This document shows, piece by piece, positions 36,613-46,104 of a stretch of DNA of 64,000 nucleotides. A program made the translations under genes and the position numbers. Under the pieces are notes generated by a model. It made no database searches. It saw nothing but the letters and a program-made list of their open reading frames with translations, and was not told the origin of the DNA. The first letter of the stretch is position 1; every line of letters starts with the position of its first letter. This DNA is from Marinimicrobium sp. C6131 (GTDB lineage: Bacteria > Pseudomonadota > Gammaproteobacteria > Pseudomonadales > Cellvibrionaceae): contig NZ_CP110629.1 in the NCBI RefSeq assembly GCF_026153455.1, positions 3,906,001-3,970,000 of the forward strand, written 5' to 3'.

Positions 36613-38130
36613 TCAGCCGGTTTGTACCAGCTCGGTGACCAATTCCAACTCCGAGACCATCTGGTCGATCTGGTAGTGAGGCACCAGGTGAATTTTGCAC
36701 AGGTATTGCCCGGGCCGTTCCGGATGTTCTTCAACGTTCACGGCGGCTTCGCGCAGCGGGTAGCGGGCCTGCTCCTCCCACTCCAGATCCTCCCGTCCGG
36801 TGGTATAACGGAACAACCACTGGCGCAGAAACTGCTCGCATTCATCGGCGCTGATAAACGCCCCGATCTTGTCCCGGATCATGACCTTGATGTAATGGGC
36901 CACCCGTGAGCCACACAAGACGTGTTGCAGCATGGCAGACAGCCTGGCGTTGACGCCCTGGTTTGTGTCCCGAACAGGCCTCTGAATCGACGCATTGCTG
37001 TAGAACGCGGCAAACGGCGTCTGGTAACTCTGACACAGCGGGATCAACCCCAACTCGGCCAACTCCCGTTCACGCCGGTCCGTGATGATCACTTCGGTTA
37101 ACGGTTTGGGGGCCAGAGCGGCGGGATCCGCGTCGAAGTGATCCACCGGCAGGGTGGTCACCAGTCCGCCTCCGATCTGATTGCGCGGAACGCCACGGAT
37201 ATGGCCAAACCAGCCGACATTGGCAAACTCGCGAATCAACACACCGGCAAAGGCGAAGCTGGCGCTGCCCCACAGGTAGCCATCTCCCTGGAGGCCGCCT
37301 TTTTCTTCCCGAAACGGCACGCCTTTGTAACTGCCTGCGGTGGTCCGATAGGGATGGCGCATCAGGGTTCTCGGGAGTGTCAGTCCAATGAAACGGGCGT
37401 CGGATTTTTCACGCAGTGCCCGCCAACGGACATACTCCTGTTGGGAAAAAATTGCCTCCAGATTGATCGGCTCGCCAAGCTTGGCAAAGTCGTCCAGGCC
37501 AAACAGCTCGGGCGAGGCACTGGCGATGAAGGGGGCGAACGCCGCCGCCGCGATTTGAGCCAGGCCCTCCAGCGTGGCGATGTCATCTTGTGGGTGGCGC
37601 GGCGACGGGCGGTGTGCCACCTGATAGTCGCCGATCAACACGCCAAAAGGCTCGCCTCCCGGATGACCGTATTCGTTACTGTAAATTTTCTGGAATAGTT
37701 GGCTCTGGTCAAAGTCCAGGGCTCGATCGATATCCCTGGCGACTTCAGACCAGGCAAGATCAAGCAGCTTGATCTTGATGTTGCGCGACCCCTCGGCCTG
37801 CAGTATCAGGTACCAGACGCCGCGCCATGCTGCTTCCAATGCCTGAAAACGCGGATGGTGGATGATGGCATTGATCTGTTGACTGATCAGGCGATCGATA
37901 CGGGCGACGGTCCGATGCACCGCGATTTCAATGTCCAGTACGCTGCGCAGAGGGCCGTCTGGCCCCAGTTCTGACAGAAAGTAGGCGAGCGCGCGCTGTG
38001 GATTCTTTTCGGTCAGAAAGTCATCCAGTCCGGTCAGTTTCGGGGACCGTTCACACACGGCATCCAGGCGAGCGTCTGCCGGGAGATCCGTGGTTGAGGT
38101 AATCGATGGGGTGGCAAGGTAGTTTGACAT
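36613..38130 (-). CDS. Second TssC-type sheath large subunit (ImpD-like paralogue)
   Basis: A 505-residue paralogue of TssC with the family core: IIHHPRFQALEAAWRGVWYL, FDQSQLFQKIYSNEYGHPGG, LIGDYQV and the C-terminal RDKIGAF. It diverges clearly from the TssC encoded just upstream and lacks that protein's N-terminal acidic segment. Some T6SS clusters carry two adjacent TssC-like genes (ImpC and ImpD in rhizobia). The second may form a distinct sheath layer, cap or accessory; its role is not settled. A hairpin in the short gap before it may set its level relative to tssC. Confidence 0.9.
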   Translation of the reverse strand: MSNYLATPSITSTTDLPADARLDAVCERSPKLTGLDDFLTEKNPQRALAYFLSELGPDGPLRSVLDIEIAVHRTVARIDRLISQQINAIIHHPRFQALEAAWRGVWYLILQAEGSRNIKIKLLDLAWSEVARDIDRALDFDQSQLFQKIYSNEYGHPGGEPFGVLIGDYQVAHRPSPRHPQDDIATLEGLAQIAAAAFAPFIASASPELFGLDDFAKLGEPINLEAIFSQQEYVRWRALREKSDARFIGLTLPRTLMRHPYRTTAGSYKGVPFREEKGGLQGDGYLWGSASFAFAGVLIREFANVGWFGHIRGVPRNQIGGGLVTTLPVDHFDADPAALAPKPLTEVIITDRRERELAELGLIPLCQSYQTPFAAFYSNASIQRPVRDTNQGVNARLSAMLQHVLCGSRVAHYIKVMIRDKIGAFISADECEQFLRQWLFRYTTGREDLEWEEQARYPLREAAVNVEEHPERPGQYLCKIHLVPHYQIDQMVSELELVTELVQTG

Positions 38131-38165
38131 TGCGTGCCAGAGAATCCGTTGAGAAGGACGAGCAA

Positions 38166-38192
38166 TAGGGCGCGGATCCCTCCGCCGCCCTA
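38166..38192 (-). promoter_or_regulatory. Hairpin between tssC and the tssC paralogue
   Basis: TAGGGCG-CGGA and TCCG-C-CGCCCTA form an 11-bp stem with one bulge and a TCCC loop, in the 75-base gap after tssC. It could reduce read-through or protect the upstream mRNA, making the main sheath protein more abundant than the paralogue. Confidence 0.45.
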
Positions 38193-38205
38193 TCAGGCGA
38201 TCGAC

Positions 38206-39696
38206 TTAGCCTGCCTTGGGAATGTTGGCTACCAGGCGCAGAGAAGCGGTCAGCTCTTCCATCTGCAACCAGGGGCGCATCCAGGCCACGGCGTTGAACA
38301 CGCCGGGTTGACCCGGGACTTCCTTGACCTCGACGTGAGCTTCGGCCAGAGGGAAGCGTGCTTTCATTTCGGCGCTGGCGCCGGGGCTGCCGTTCACGTA
38401 ATTGCCGATCCAGCGATTGAGCCACTCTTCGGCTTCACCCGCTTCCATGAACGAGCCGACCTTGTCGCGAGCCATCACTTTCAGGAAGTGGGCGATGCGG
38501 GAGGTTGCCATGATGTACGGCAGACGGGCAGAAATCGCCGCGTTGGCACTCGCCTCGGGATCATCGAATCTGGGCGGCTTCTGTGCGGTCTGGGCCCCGA
38601 AAAATACCGCGTAGTCGGTATTTTTGTAGTGGCACAGCGGCAGAAAGCCCAGCTTGCTCAGCTCTGCCTCACGGCGGTCGGTAATGCCGATTTCGGTTGG
38701 ACACTTCTGATCGACGTCACCATCATCACTGACAAAGGTATGGCTGGGCAGCCCATCGACGCGACCGCCCCCTTCGGCACCGCGAATGCTGGTGCACCAG
38801 CCGTACTCGGCAAAGGCTTTGGTCAGGGTGGTGCCCAGTGCGTAGGCGGCGTTCATCCAGCAATAGTCATCGTGCTCGGTGGCCCGATGTTTGCCGTCCT
38901 CACCCACCGGTACTTCTTCGTAGTTGAACGCCTCAATGGGTTTGGTCGACTGGCCGTAAGGCAGGCGAGCCAGTACCCGCGGCATGGTCAGAGTCACAAA
39001 GCGGGCATCATCACTTTCGCGGAAGCTGCGCCATTGAATGTACTCCGCCGAATCAAAAATCTTTTCCAGGTCGCGCGGTTTGGACAGTTCGGTATAGTTT
39101 TCAAAGCCGAACATCTGCGGTGCCGCAGCGGTCAGGAAGGGGCAGAACCCGGCGGCGGCCACGTTGGACATCTGGCTGAGCAGCGAGATGTCGTCCGGGT
39201 GAGAGGAAAACTCATAATCGCCGATCAGCGCGGAGTAGGGTTGACCGCCCGCGGTGCCGAATTCGCTTTCGTAGATTTTCTTGAAAATCTGGCTCTGGTC
39301 AAACTCCACGGCCTTTTCGAGATCCTTGGTCAGCTCTTTCTTGCTCAGGTTGAGCATGCGGATTTTGAGCTGGGAGCCGGTCTCGGAGTTCATCACCAGG
39401 TGGTTCAGTCCACGCCAGGAGCCTTCAAGCTTCTGGAATTTTTCATGGTGCATGATCTCCGACAGCTGCTGGGACATCAACTGGTCGACCGCCGCAATGG
39501 CGCGATTGATGGTAATGGTCAGGTTCTTGTCCCATTTTACCGTGCCGTTCATGGCTTCCTGAGTCAGGGTCTTGAGCAGATCCTGAGTCTCGTCCGCCGG
39601 AGTCTGTCGGGTCGCCGTAATCGCCTGCTCGAGAAAGCTGACTTCCTGTACTTCGGCTTCCGCCCGCTCCATTACCTGTTCTTCGTTATTCGCCAT
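38206..39696 (-). CDS. tssC: T6SS contractile sheath large subunit TssC
   Basis: A 496-residue protein starting MANNEEQVMERAEAEV at 39696, inside the end of tssB (11-base overlap). Diagnostic segments are MHHEKFQKLEGSWRGLNHL, FDQSQIFKKIYESEFGTAGG and LIGDYEF. It polymerises with TssB into the contractile tube that drives the Hcp spike. A 24-codon upstream extension to 39768 was rejected because it overlaps tssB deeply and is not conserved in character. Confidence 0.97.
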   Translation of the reverse strand: MANNEEQVMERAEAEVQEVSFLEQAITATRQTPADETQDLLKTLTQEAMNGTVKWDKNLTITINRAIAAVDQLMSQQLSEIMHHEKFQKLEGSWRGLNHLVMNSETGSQLKIRMLNLSKKELTKDLEKAVEFDQSQIFKKIYESEFGTAGGQPYSALIGDYEFSSHPDDISLLSQMSNVAAAGFCPFLTAAAPQMFGFENYTELSKPRDLEKIFDSAEYIQWRSFRESDDARFVTLTMPRVLARLPYGQSTKPIEAFNYEEVPVGEDGKHRATEHDDYCWMNAAYALGTTLTKAFAEYGWCTSIRGAEGGGRVDGLPSHTFVSDDGDVDQKCPTEIGITDRREAELSKLGFLPLCHYKNTDYAVFFGAQTAQKPPRFDDPEASANAAISARLPYIMATSRIAHFLKVMARDKVGSFMEAGEAEEWLNRWIGNYVNGSPGASAEMKARFPLAEAHVEVKEVPGQPGVFNAVAWMRPWLQMEELTASLRLVANIPKAG

Positions 39697-40216
39697 CTTT
39701 CGCTTCCTCCTTTTGCTCTGCACCCACTCCCAGCTCGCCGGACAGGGCGGCGAGTGCTTCGGTATCACTCAGTACACTTTCCAGCAGATTTTCCAGATCC
39801 TCGGATCGGTCTGCCTTGGTCAACAGGTCACGCAGTTTATTGCGGGTGTCCATCAGCTTGCGCAGCGGTTCGACCTGCTGCACGATCCGATGGGGCTCAA
39901 AGTCTTCCATCCGGTTGAAGTCGAGTTCGACCTTCATTTCGCTGCCATCATCTTCCAGCTTGTTGGCCACCTGGAATCCCAGCTTGGGGTTGACCTTGCC
40001 CATGATGTCGTTGAAGTTATCCCGATCAATCTGGGAAAACTTCCGGTCTTTCAGGGACTTCTTGGCCTCGGTGTTATCACCCGAGTAGTCCCCCATCACG
40101 CCCATGACAAAGGGCAACTCCTTCTCGGCGATCGTGCCGTTGGTTTCAACATCGTAGGTGATATGAACACGCGGCTTGCGCACGCGCTTGAGTTTGTCGT
40201 GGATACTGTCGGACAT
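39686..40216 (-). CDS. tssB: T6SS contractile sheath small subunit TssB
   Basis: A 176-residue protein starting MSDSIHDKLKRVRKPRVHIT, a classical TssB beginning; an ATG 13 codons upstream is ignored. LPFVMGVMGDYSG and KSLKDRKFSQIDRDNF are conserved. It pairs with TssC, whose gene overlaps its 3' end. It lies 56 bases after tssA. Confidence 0.97.
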   Translation of the reverse strand: MSDSIHDKLKRVRKPRVHITYDVETNGTIAEKELPFVMGVMGDYSGDNTEAKKSLKDRKFSQIDRDNFNDIMGKVNPKLGFQVANKLEDDGSEMKVELDFNRMEDFEPHRIVQQVEPLRKLMDTRNKLRDLLTKADRSEDLENLLESVLSDTEALAALSGELGVGAEQKEEAKDGE

Positions 40217-40272
40217 AATCCCTAATCCTCTGTCATTGGTTTGGTTGGTCGTCACTACTGCCTTTTACGGGG

Positions 40273-41382
40273 CTAATCCTCGGTGATTTCTACGCCCGTC
40301 AGCTCGCTGTAATGCGTGCGAGAACTCTCGTCTGGTATCAACTCCTGAATCAGTTCGTCCAGACGCATATTGCCCCACTTGACGGCTTTCTGAAGCAGGT
40401 AGGACACCGGGGAGTGGGGTTCGGTGGTGCGGAAAAATTCGGCAATCTCCCGAAGTTGACGGAAGGCCTCGTCGCGATCCAGCGCTTTTCGATTGGCAGG
40501 CGCGCTGGCGGGGGCGTCGGCCGTCCCGGTCGCGTCGACCGCCTCTGGCGCACTGTCTTCGGGGGCGGTCGCGGGAGATAGCTTGTCGCGCCCCAGATGG
40601 TTGACGGCACCGCGGCACTCTTCCAGAACCTCGAGAATATTGCGTGACGGGGGAGCAAGCTCAATACCACAGTGTTGATCCAGTAGGCTCTGGCAGGCAC
40701 GGAAGTGCTCAATGGCCTGATCCAGATCTTCTCGCTGGTTCTGAAAGAAGGCGTCGTCTGATTCCCGAACGGCTTTCTCGATATCCCCCAGCCCATAACC
40801 GAGCTTGGCTTCTTTTGCCTGACGGGCGTCTTCATCGGCCAGCTTCTGAATGTCGAGTGCCTGCTGGTAGTGCCAGTAGCTGAAAGGGGCGGGGGGTTGT
40901 CCTTCCGTGATGGGAACGCGGCGGATCGGTGCGATCAGAACGCCCTCTGCTCCCTCACCGTTGAGTCCGGAGAGTGGCGCCACGCGAGTTTCCAGGCCGT
41001 CTTCGTCTGGTGTCGGGTAAAGGTTCTCCCAATGTTGTTCGACCAATCCGCGAATCAGTGCGAACGCATCGCGCAAGCCCTGAAAACCCTGTTTGCGTAC
41101 CAGGGCTTCGGTGTACCAACTGGCGACTTCGAGGTCCTTGGCTTCTTCCCTGAGAAGTCTGGGTGCCAGGTTCAGTACTTCACGCCAATGGTGGTCGGCC
41201 TCCTGACTGTCGCCGTCGTGTACGGACTTGCGTTCCGCCGCTCGGGCGCTGGATCGTTCGCGCTTGAGTGTCTGGTAGGTGGAGTTCGGAGACGCACTGG
41301 TGCGAGGGTCTACACCTGTGGGTGTATCCTCAGCGATAGGGGCGAGTAACTCGTCGAGTTCAATGATATGGGGTGAAGCCAT
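40273..41382 (-). CDS. tssA: T6SS protein TssA (ImpA N-terminal domain), first gene of the minus arm
   Basis: A 369-residue protein. The ImpA_N domain covers about residues 10-130 (IAEDTPTGVDPR, then DLEVASWYTEALVRKQGF). An Ala/Pro-rich linker (about 265-305) precedes a C-terminal segment that contains SPVSYLLQKAVKWG, the motif of the shorter TssA class that caps the growing sheath. It opens the minus-strand operon and faces the FHA gene across an AT-rich gap, so the main T6SS promoters should lie between them. Confidence 0.93.
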   Translation of the reverse strand: MASPHIIELDELLAPIAEDTPTGVDPRTSASPNSTYQTLKRERSSARAAERKSVHDGDSQEADHHWREVLNLAPRLLREEAKDLEVASWYTEALVRKQGFQGLRDAFALIRGLVEQHWENLYPTPDEDGLETRVAPLSGLNGEGAEGVLIAPIRRVPITEGQPPAPFSYWHYQQALDIQKLADEDARQAKEAKLGYGLGDIEKAVRESDDAFFQNQREDLDQAIEHFRACQSLLDQHCGIELAPPSRNILEVLEECRGAVNHLGRDKLSPATAPEDSAPEAVDATGTADAPASAPANRKALDRDEAFRQLREIAEFFRTTEPHSPVSYLLQKAVKWGNMRLDELIQELIPDESSRTHYSELTGVEITED

Positions 41383-41772
41383 TGCCTGTCTTTCCCTATG
41401 GTGTTCTGCTGATTCCTGTCACTGCCGGCCTTGAGTCACATCGACTTTAACGGCTTTTTTTCCGGTCTGATGCAGACATTCCGCAAAGGAATGAAGGTAG
41501 TCCGTCACATAAATAAACATAACAATCCTTTGTTGGCTATTTGCTGGAGGTGAAGAAAGCTACCACAGCGCGATTAAAAAATTAACTGTTTACGAATCGA
41601 ATGCCAAATATTTTTTTGTTCAGCGTCGAAAAATGTGACCGAGTGCAATATTTTTGATTCTGTTTCAAAAAAAATATGGTGTACAATCCGTTTCCATCAC
41701 AGAATGGCCGGCGCATCGCAATGGTGTGGCCAAAGACGTAAAGAAAACGGATACTTTCGGGATGATAACGGA
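41383..41772. promoter_or_regulatory. Divergent control region of the two T6SS arms
   Basis: This 390-base gap is much more AT-rich than the genes around it, with A and T runs and a repeated AATATTTTT motif (about 41607 and 41649). A TACAAT hexamer near 41683 could be a -10 box for the plus arm but has no convincing -35 partner. No -24/-12 sigma54 pattern was found. Silencing by an H-NS-like protein is plausible from composition only. No coding frame is supported; an open frame beginning at 41635 is a 5' extension of tagH. Confidence 0.55.
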
Positions 41773-43248
41773 ATGAACTTACAGCTAAGGATGATCAAAA
41801 CGCCAGAAGGCGCCTCTCTTCCCCAACAGCAATTTTCATTCGATCAGCACGGCGGAACGATCGGGCGCGGTCCCGATAATCACTGGGTTCTGCCGGATCC
41901 CGACCGGATTCTGTCGGCTCGCCACTGTGAGTTTACAGTCGAACAGGGGCGCTTCCAGTTGATCGATCACAGTACCAACGGCACATTTATCAATGGCTCG
42001 TCAGAGCCTTTGGGCAAAGGCGTGGTGACGACGGTCAATCACGGTGATCAGGTTGAGATAGGCGATTACACGTTCGCGATCGACCTGTTGAATGCAGAGT
42101 CAGGTTCGGTCGATGTGTCGCCTTTTGCGGCGGCGCCCGCGCCAGAGGAACACTCCGCCACGCCTTTCTCCGTCGATGATCCCTTTGCCTGTGATCCCTT
42201 TGATGCCGGCCCCGTCGCCGATCCGTCTCGAGATTCGCTGGATCCTCTGCAGATGCTGGATGGAGCATCCGGTACCGAGCGCGAACCCTGGCAGCATGAA
42301 CCCTCAGAATTGTCCCCCGGTCCTCGGGACGGCGCATTCTCCGATTCCGAGCCGAAGTGGCAGGATCCATCCGTTGATGCAATCAACTGGCCGGAAGCTC
42401 ATCAGGAACAACTGATCCCCACCGACTGGCTGGAGCCCGCAGAGCGTGAGCCCGCATGGGTGGCCGCCCCTGAAGGGATGGATGCGCAACCCTGGGATGA
42501 ACCCGCTGGGCATGACGGCAACGCGACACATGAAACACCCGGGCCTGTCGTCACTCCACAGCCCGGCAAGCGCTCAAACCCGGATCGCCCGGCTCCGGTC
42601 AATCGTACTGAATCTCGGGCGGTTTCGCCCGACCGGTCTGCCGCAGGTCCCATGCCACCCCGGACATCGGAGGCGCTATTTTCCGCTATGGGTGTGGACC
42701 TGGACCGGTTGAGCCCGGAAGCGCGAAGGGAACTGGAGCCGCTGATCGGCACCATGGTACGGGAGGTGATTGAGGGGTTGATGCAGGTGTTGCGCTCCCG
42801 GGCCAGCATCAAGAATGAGTTTCGGATGAATGTCACCACCATTCAACCCGTGGAGAACAATCCGCTCAAGTTCTCTGCCGATGTCGATGAAGCGTTAGAG
42901 AATATTTTTGTCCGTCAAAGCCAGGCGTACAAGGAGCCTTTGCAGGCTGTTCGCGAGGGGTTCCAGGAAATTGCGGAGCACCAGTTGGCGATGATCTCCG
43001 GTATGCGTCGGGCGTTTGAACATATGTTCAAGGAGTTTGACCCGGATCGTCTGGAGACCAATGCGAACAGTCAACAAAAACCCAGTGTCATGCCGCCGTT
43101 ACGCAAGGCACGCTATTGGGACAACTACCGCGCGCACTACCAGGGACTGAGCGACAATATGGAGCGCTCTTTTCAGCAGATTTTCGGTGACGAATTCGTT
43201 CAGGCGTATCAGGATCAGTTGCGTCGCCTGTCGGCGCTGCGCCCCTGA
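41773..43248 (+). CDS. tagH: T6SS-associated FHA-domain protein (TagH/Fha1-like)
   Basis: A 491-residue protein. The FHA domain (about 15-100) has GRGPDNHW and the phosphothreonine-reading LSARHCEF (SxxH). A long Pro/Asp/Trp-rich linker (about 105-300) is probably disordered. The C-terminal T6SS-specific domain (about 310-440: AMGVDLDRLSPEAR, LMQVLRSRASIKNEFRM, NPLKFS) is that of TagH. FHA proteins read phosphorylation set by PpkA and removed by PppA, both encoded in this operon, and so control T6SS assembly after translation. Confidence 0.92.
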   Translation: MNLQLRMIKTPEGASLPQQQFSFDQHGGTIGRGPDNHWVLPDPDRILSARHCEFTVEQGRFQLIDHSTNGTFINGSSEPLGKGVVTTVNHGDQVEIGDYTFAIDLLNAESGSVDVSPFAAAPAPEEHSATPFSVDDPFACDPFDAGPVADPSRDSLDPLQMLDGASGTEREPWQHEPSELSPGPRDGAFSDSEPKWQDPSVDAINWPEAHQEQLIPTDWLEPAEREPAWVAAPEGMDAQPWDEPAGHDGNATHETPGPVVTPQPGKRSNPDRPAPVNRTESRAVSPDRSAAGPMPPRTSEALFSAMGVDLDRLSPEARRELEPLIGTMVREVIEGLMQVLRSRASIKNEFRMNVTTIQPVENNPLKFSADVDEALENIFVRQSQAYKEPLQAVREGFQEIAEHQLAMISGMRRAFEHMFKEFDPDRLETNANSQQKPSVMPPLRKARYWDNYRAHYQGLSDNMERSFQQIFGDEFVQAYQDQLRRLSALRP

Positions 43249-43291
43249 GAGGCTCCGGGATGCTCGGCCGGTAACGACAGGAGACATGATT

Positions 43292-43786
43292 ATGGAACGG
43301 TTTGCCCCACTTCGTAGGTTTCTCCCGGCTTTGCTGGTGTGTGGGTTGGCGGCCTGTGCGAATCAGGAAAGCCGCGTCGGGGGAATGCTCAAGTTGCAGA
43401 CCGATGTCAGGCTGTCCATTGACGCGCACGCGGACATCAATCCCGATCACAGCAACGAGCCCGCGCCGGTGGTGCTGAGGCTCTACGAGCTGACCGCCGA
43501 ACAGGCGTTTGCTGACGCTGACTTTGTTCGCCTGTATGAGCGTGACTCGGCCGTGCTCGGCGATACGTTGGTACGTCGGCGCCAGCTACCCGGTGTGGCT
43601 CCCGGCGAGACCCGGAATCGCGAATTGGTGCTTGATGCGAAAACGCGCTATGTCGGGATCATGGCCGAGTTCTACCAGTACGAGCGCGCCGCCTACAAAG
43701 TCGTCGTTCCCGTTACCGCGCGCAACGTGTTCAGGGAAGTCATCAAACTGAAAATCTCGGGTAACCAGTTGTCAGTGCTGAACTGA
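43292..43786 (+). CDS. tssJ: T6SS outer-membrane lipoprotein TssJ
   Basis: A 164-residue lipoprotein with lipobox LAAC (Cys22). The ATG at 43292 lies seven bases after AGGAG; the ATG at 43286 would be too close. The mature part has the TssJ beta-sandwich with PVVLRLYEL near residue 62. TssJ anchors the TssL-TssM membrane complex to the outer membrane. Confidence 0.94.
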   Translation: MERFAPLRRFLPALLVCGLAACANQESRVGGMLKLQTDVRLSIDAHADINPDHSNEPAPVVLRLYELTAEQAFADADFVRLYERDSAVLGDTLVRRRQLPGVAPGETRNRELVLDAKTRYVGIMAEFYQYERAAYKVVVPVTARNVFREVIKLKISGNQLSVLN

Positions 43787-43828
43787 TCGGACCCACAATG
43801 AATCGGCAACAGATAGGGAAGATAGACT

Positions 43829-45163
43829 ATGTCGTTGAGCAGCAAGGTCATCTGGTCCGAGGGAATGTTTCTGAACCCTCAGCACTTCCAGCAGTACGAC
43901 CGCTACGTCGAACGTTACATTGATGCCAAGTGCAGCGCCCTCGGCGCCTATGCCTGGGGGCTGCAGACGATGGAACTGGACCAGGAGCTGCTCAAGTTGG
44001 GCAAGCTGTCGGTGTCCCGGGGTCGGGGTGTGTTCCCCGATGGTACTCCATTCAATTTCCCTGAAGTGGATGATGCCCCCGGGGTGCTCGAGGTTCCCGA
44101 GGGCGCCCACAGTACGCTGGTGTATCTTGCGGTGCCGGTTCGTCGGCCGGGTGCGGTGGACGTTTCCCGGGAAGACGATGCACAGGCCCTGGCCCGCTAT
44201 TACGTGTCGGAAGTCAGTGCACGGGATGTCACCTCGGATGGTGGAGATACCCGCCCCGTGGATGTGGGCAAGCTCCGTTTACGCCTGATGCTCGAATCCG
44301 AGGATCTCAGCGGGTATGCCTGCATTGGCGTACTGCGCATCGCGGAGGTGCGCGATGACCACAACGTGCTGCTCGATGAGCAGTACTTGCCGACCTGTCT
44401 CGATTGTACGGCCGCCCCCAGGCTCGCGGGCTTTCTGCCCGAGTTGTCCGGGATGCTGCATCATCGGGGCGAGGCGATTGCCGGCCGACTGGCGGATGCC
44501 CGACGGGGGGGAACGGCGGAGATAGCCGACTATATGATGCTGCAGATGATCAACCGCTATGAGCCCCTGATCGCCCATCTGGCTTCGGTGCGCAATCTGC
44601 ACCCTCTGGCGCTGTTTCAGCAACTGCTGCTGGTGGCGGGAGAGCTGTCCACCTTTGTCGCCAGGGAGAAGCGGCCACCGGAGTTTGCGCCGTATCGACA
44701 CGATCAATTGCAGGAAACGTTTTTGCCCCTGATGACCACCCTGCGCAGCTACCTGTCGATGGTGTACGAGCAGACCGCCATCGGGCTGCCTCTTGAGGAA
44801 AAGAAATACGGTATCCGCGTGGGCACCATTCCCGATCGCTCGCTGCTTTCATCGGCAGCGTTTGTACTGGCGGTGCGAGCGGATATCGCCGAGGAAACCT
44901 TGCGCTCGCGTCTGCCGGCGCAGATCAAGGTGGGTCCGGTGGAGCGTATCCGGCAGTTGGTTAACGCGGCCATGCCGGGTATTGCCATCAAACCCTTGCC
45001 TGTGGCGCCGCGGCAGATTCCCTACCGTTCGGGATATGCCTACTTCGAGTTGGATCAGCACAGCGCCTTCTGGCGGGAAATGGCCAACTCGGGCGGTTTT
45101 GCGTTGCACGTAGGCGGAGACTTCCCCGGCCTGGAAATGGAGTTCTGGGCGATTCGCCAATAG
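43829..45163 (+). CDS. tssK: T6SS baseplate-membrane adaptor TssK
   Basis: A 444-residue protein with the signature start VIWSEGMFLNPQHFQQYDRY. It forms trimers that join the baseplate (TssEFG) to the cytoplasmic parts of TssL and TssM. The C-terminal third, with IPYRSGYAYFELDQ and FWREM, is the part that binds the membrane complex in known TssK. It begins 42 bases after tssJ. Confidence 0.97.
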   Translation: MSLSSKVIWSEGMFLNPQHFQQYDRYVERYIDAKCSALGAYAWGLQTMELDQELLKLGKLSVSRGRGVFPDGTPFNFPEVDDAPGVLEVPEGAHSTLVYLAVPVRRPGAVDVSREDDAQALARYYVSEVSARDVTSDGGDTRPVDVGKLRLRLMLESEDLSGYACIGVLRIAEVRDDHNVLLDEQYLPTCLDCTAAPRLAGFLPELSGMLHHRGEAIAGRLADARRGGTAEIADYMMLQMINRYEPLIAHLASVRNLHPLALFQQLLLVAGELSTFVAREKRPPEFAPYRHDQLQETFLPLMTTLRSYLSMVYEQTAIGLPLEEKKYGIRVGTIPDRSLLSSAAFVLAVRADIAEETLRSRLPAQIKVGPVERIRQLVNAAMPGIAIKPLPVAPRQIPYRSGYAYFELDQHSAFWREMANSGGFALHVGGDFPGLEMEFWAIRQ

Positions 45164-45192
45164 CGATCGCCTCTCGACATTGAGGAGCACTC

Positions 45193-46089
45193 ATGGATTC
45201 GCCGGACAAAACGGTATTTCGTCAGCCTCGCCCCGGTGGCGATCGCACCCGAATGAAACCAGACTTGATCACCCCGCGCGCTGCAGCCGGAACACCGGAG
45301 CCGCGCGCGCCTTCATGGGTTGAGTCGCCCGCGTCACCCTCAGCGGTGGATCTGCCCCCTGAGCCTCTGGTTGCCGGTCGGGGGCTCAATCCACTGGTCA
45401 GCTCCGCCAATACTCTACTGCTGGTATTTGGCAAGGTCCGTCAGTCGGCACGCCACACGGACGTGCGCAGTCTGTATCGCCAGTTGACCCAGTCGATCCG
45501 GGAGTTCGAAGTGGATGCCCGGGACCGGGGCTACCCACCGGAAATTGTATTGGCGGCCCGTTATGTACTCTGTTCGGTTCTGGATGAGGCAGTGCTCAAT
45601 ACCCCCTGGGGCAGCGATAGTCCCTGGGCGCAGCGGACCCTGCTCAGCGCGTTTCACAATGAGACCTCCGGAGGCGAAAAATTTTTTCAGATCCTGCAGC
45701 GCATGAACCAGACCCCGTCCCAGAACCTGGACATGTTGGAGTTGATGTATTTGTGCCTGAGCCTGGGGTTCGAAGGGCGCTACCGTCTGGCGAGCCGCGG
45801 GCGCGATGCATTGGAGCAGATCAAAGACGAGCTCTACCGGACCATCCGCCGGTATCGCGGCGAGCACGAACGTGCTCTGTCGCCACGCTGGCAGGGGCTC
45901 GGCCGAACGTCATCGACACTGGGAGAGTCGATTCCGCTGTGGATATGGGGTGCGGCGGTGGCGTTGCTTCTGGTGTTGATCTTTTCCGGCTTCCGGTATT
46001 GGCTTTACACCAGTTCCAACCCCGTTGTGGAACAGCTCGACACCGTCCATGAGCAGATTGAAACCTTCTCCAGGGATTCGTTTGAGTAG
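45193..46089 (+). CDS. tssL: T6SS inner-membrane protein TssL (DotU family), without peptidoglycan-binding domain
   Basis: A 298-residue protein. A Pro-rich cytoplasmic N-terminus (about 1-60) precedes the DotU helical domain (LDEAVLNTPWGSDSPWAQRT, then GGEKFFQIL) and one C-terminal membrane helix (IWGAAVALLLVLIFSGF). The protein ends about 40 residues later, so the OmpA-like peptidoglycan-binding extension of many TssL proteins is absent. Anchoring to the wall must come from another protein, possibly one of the extra envelope components of this cluster. Confidence 0.95.
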   Translation: MDSPDKTVFRQPRPGGDRTRMKPDLITPRAAAGTPEPRAPSWVESPASPSAVDLPPEPLVAGRGLNPLVSSANTLLLVFGKVRQSARHTDVRSLYRQLTQSIREFEVDARDRGYPPEIVLAARYVLCSVLDEAVLNTPWGSDSPWAQRTLLSAFHNETSGGEKFFQILQRMNQTPSQNLDMLELMYLCLSLGFEGRYRLASRGRDALEQIKDELYRTIRRYRGEHERALSPRWQGLGRTSSTLGESIPLWIWGAAVALLLVLIFSGFRYWLYTSSNPVVEQLDTVHEQIETFSRDSFE

Positions 46090-46104
46090 ACCAACAGGGA
46101 ACCG

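Noticed and set aside
38134..39918. A 594-codon plus-strand frame over the tssC genes
   Set aside because: It is antisense to two well-supported TssC genes and has no known protein features.
41635..41772. N-terminal extension of the FHA protein
   Set aside because: The extension lies in AT-rich intergenic DNA; the protein resembles TagH from the ATG at 41773 onwards.
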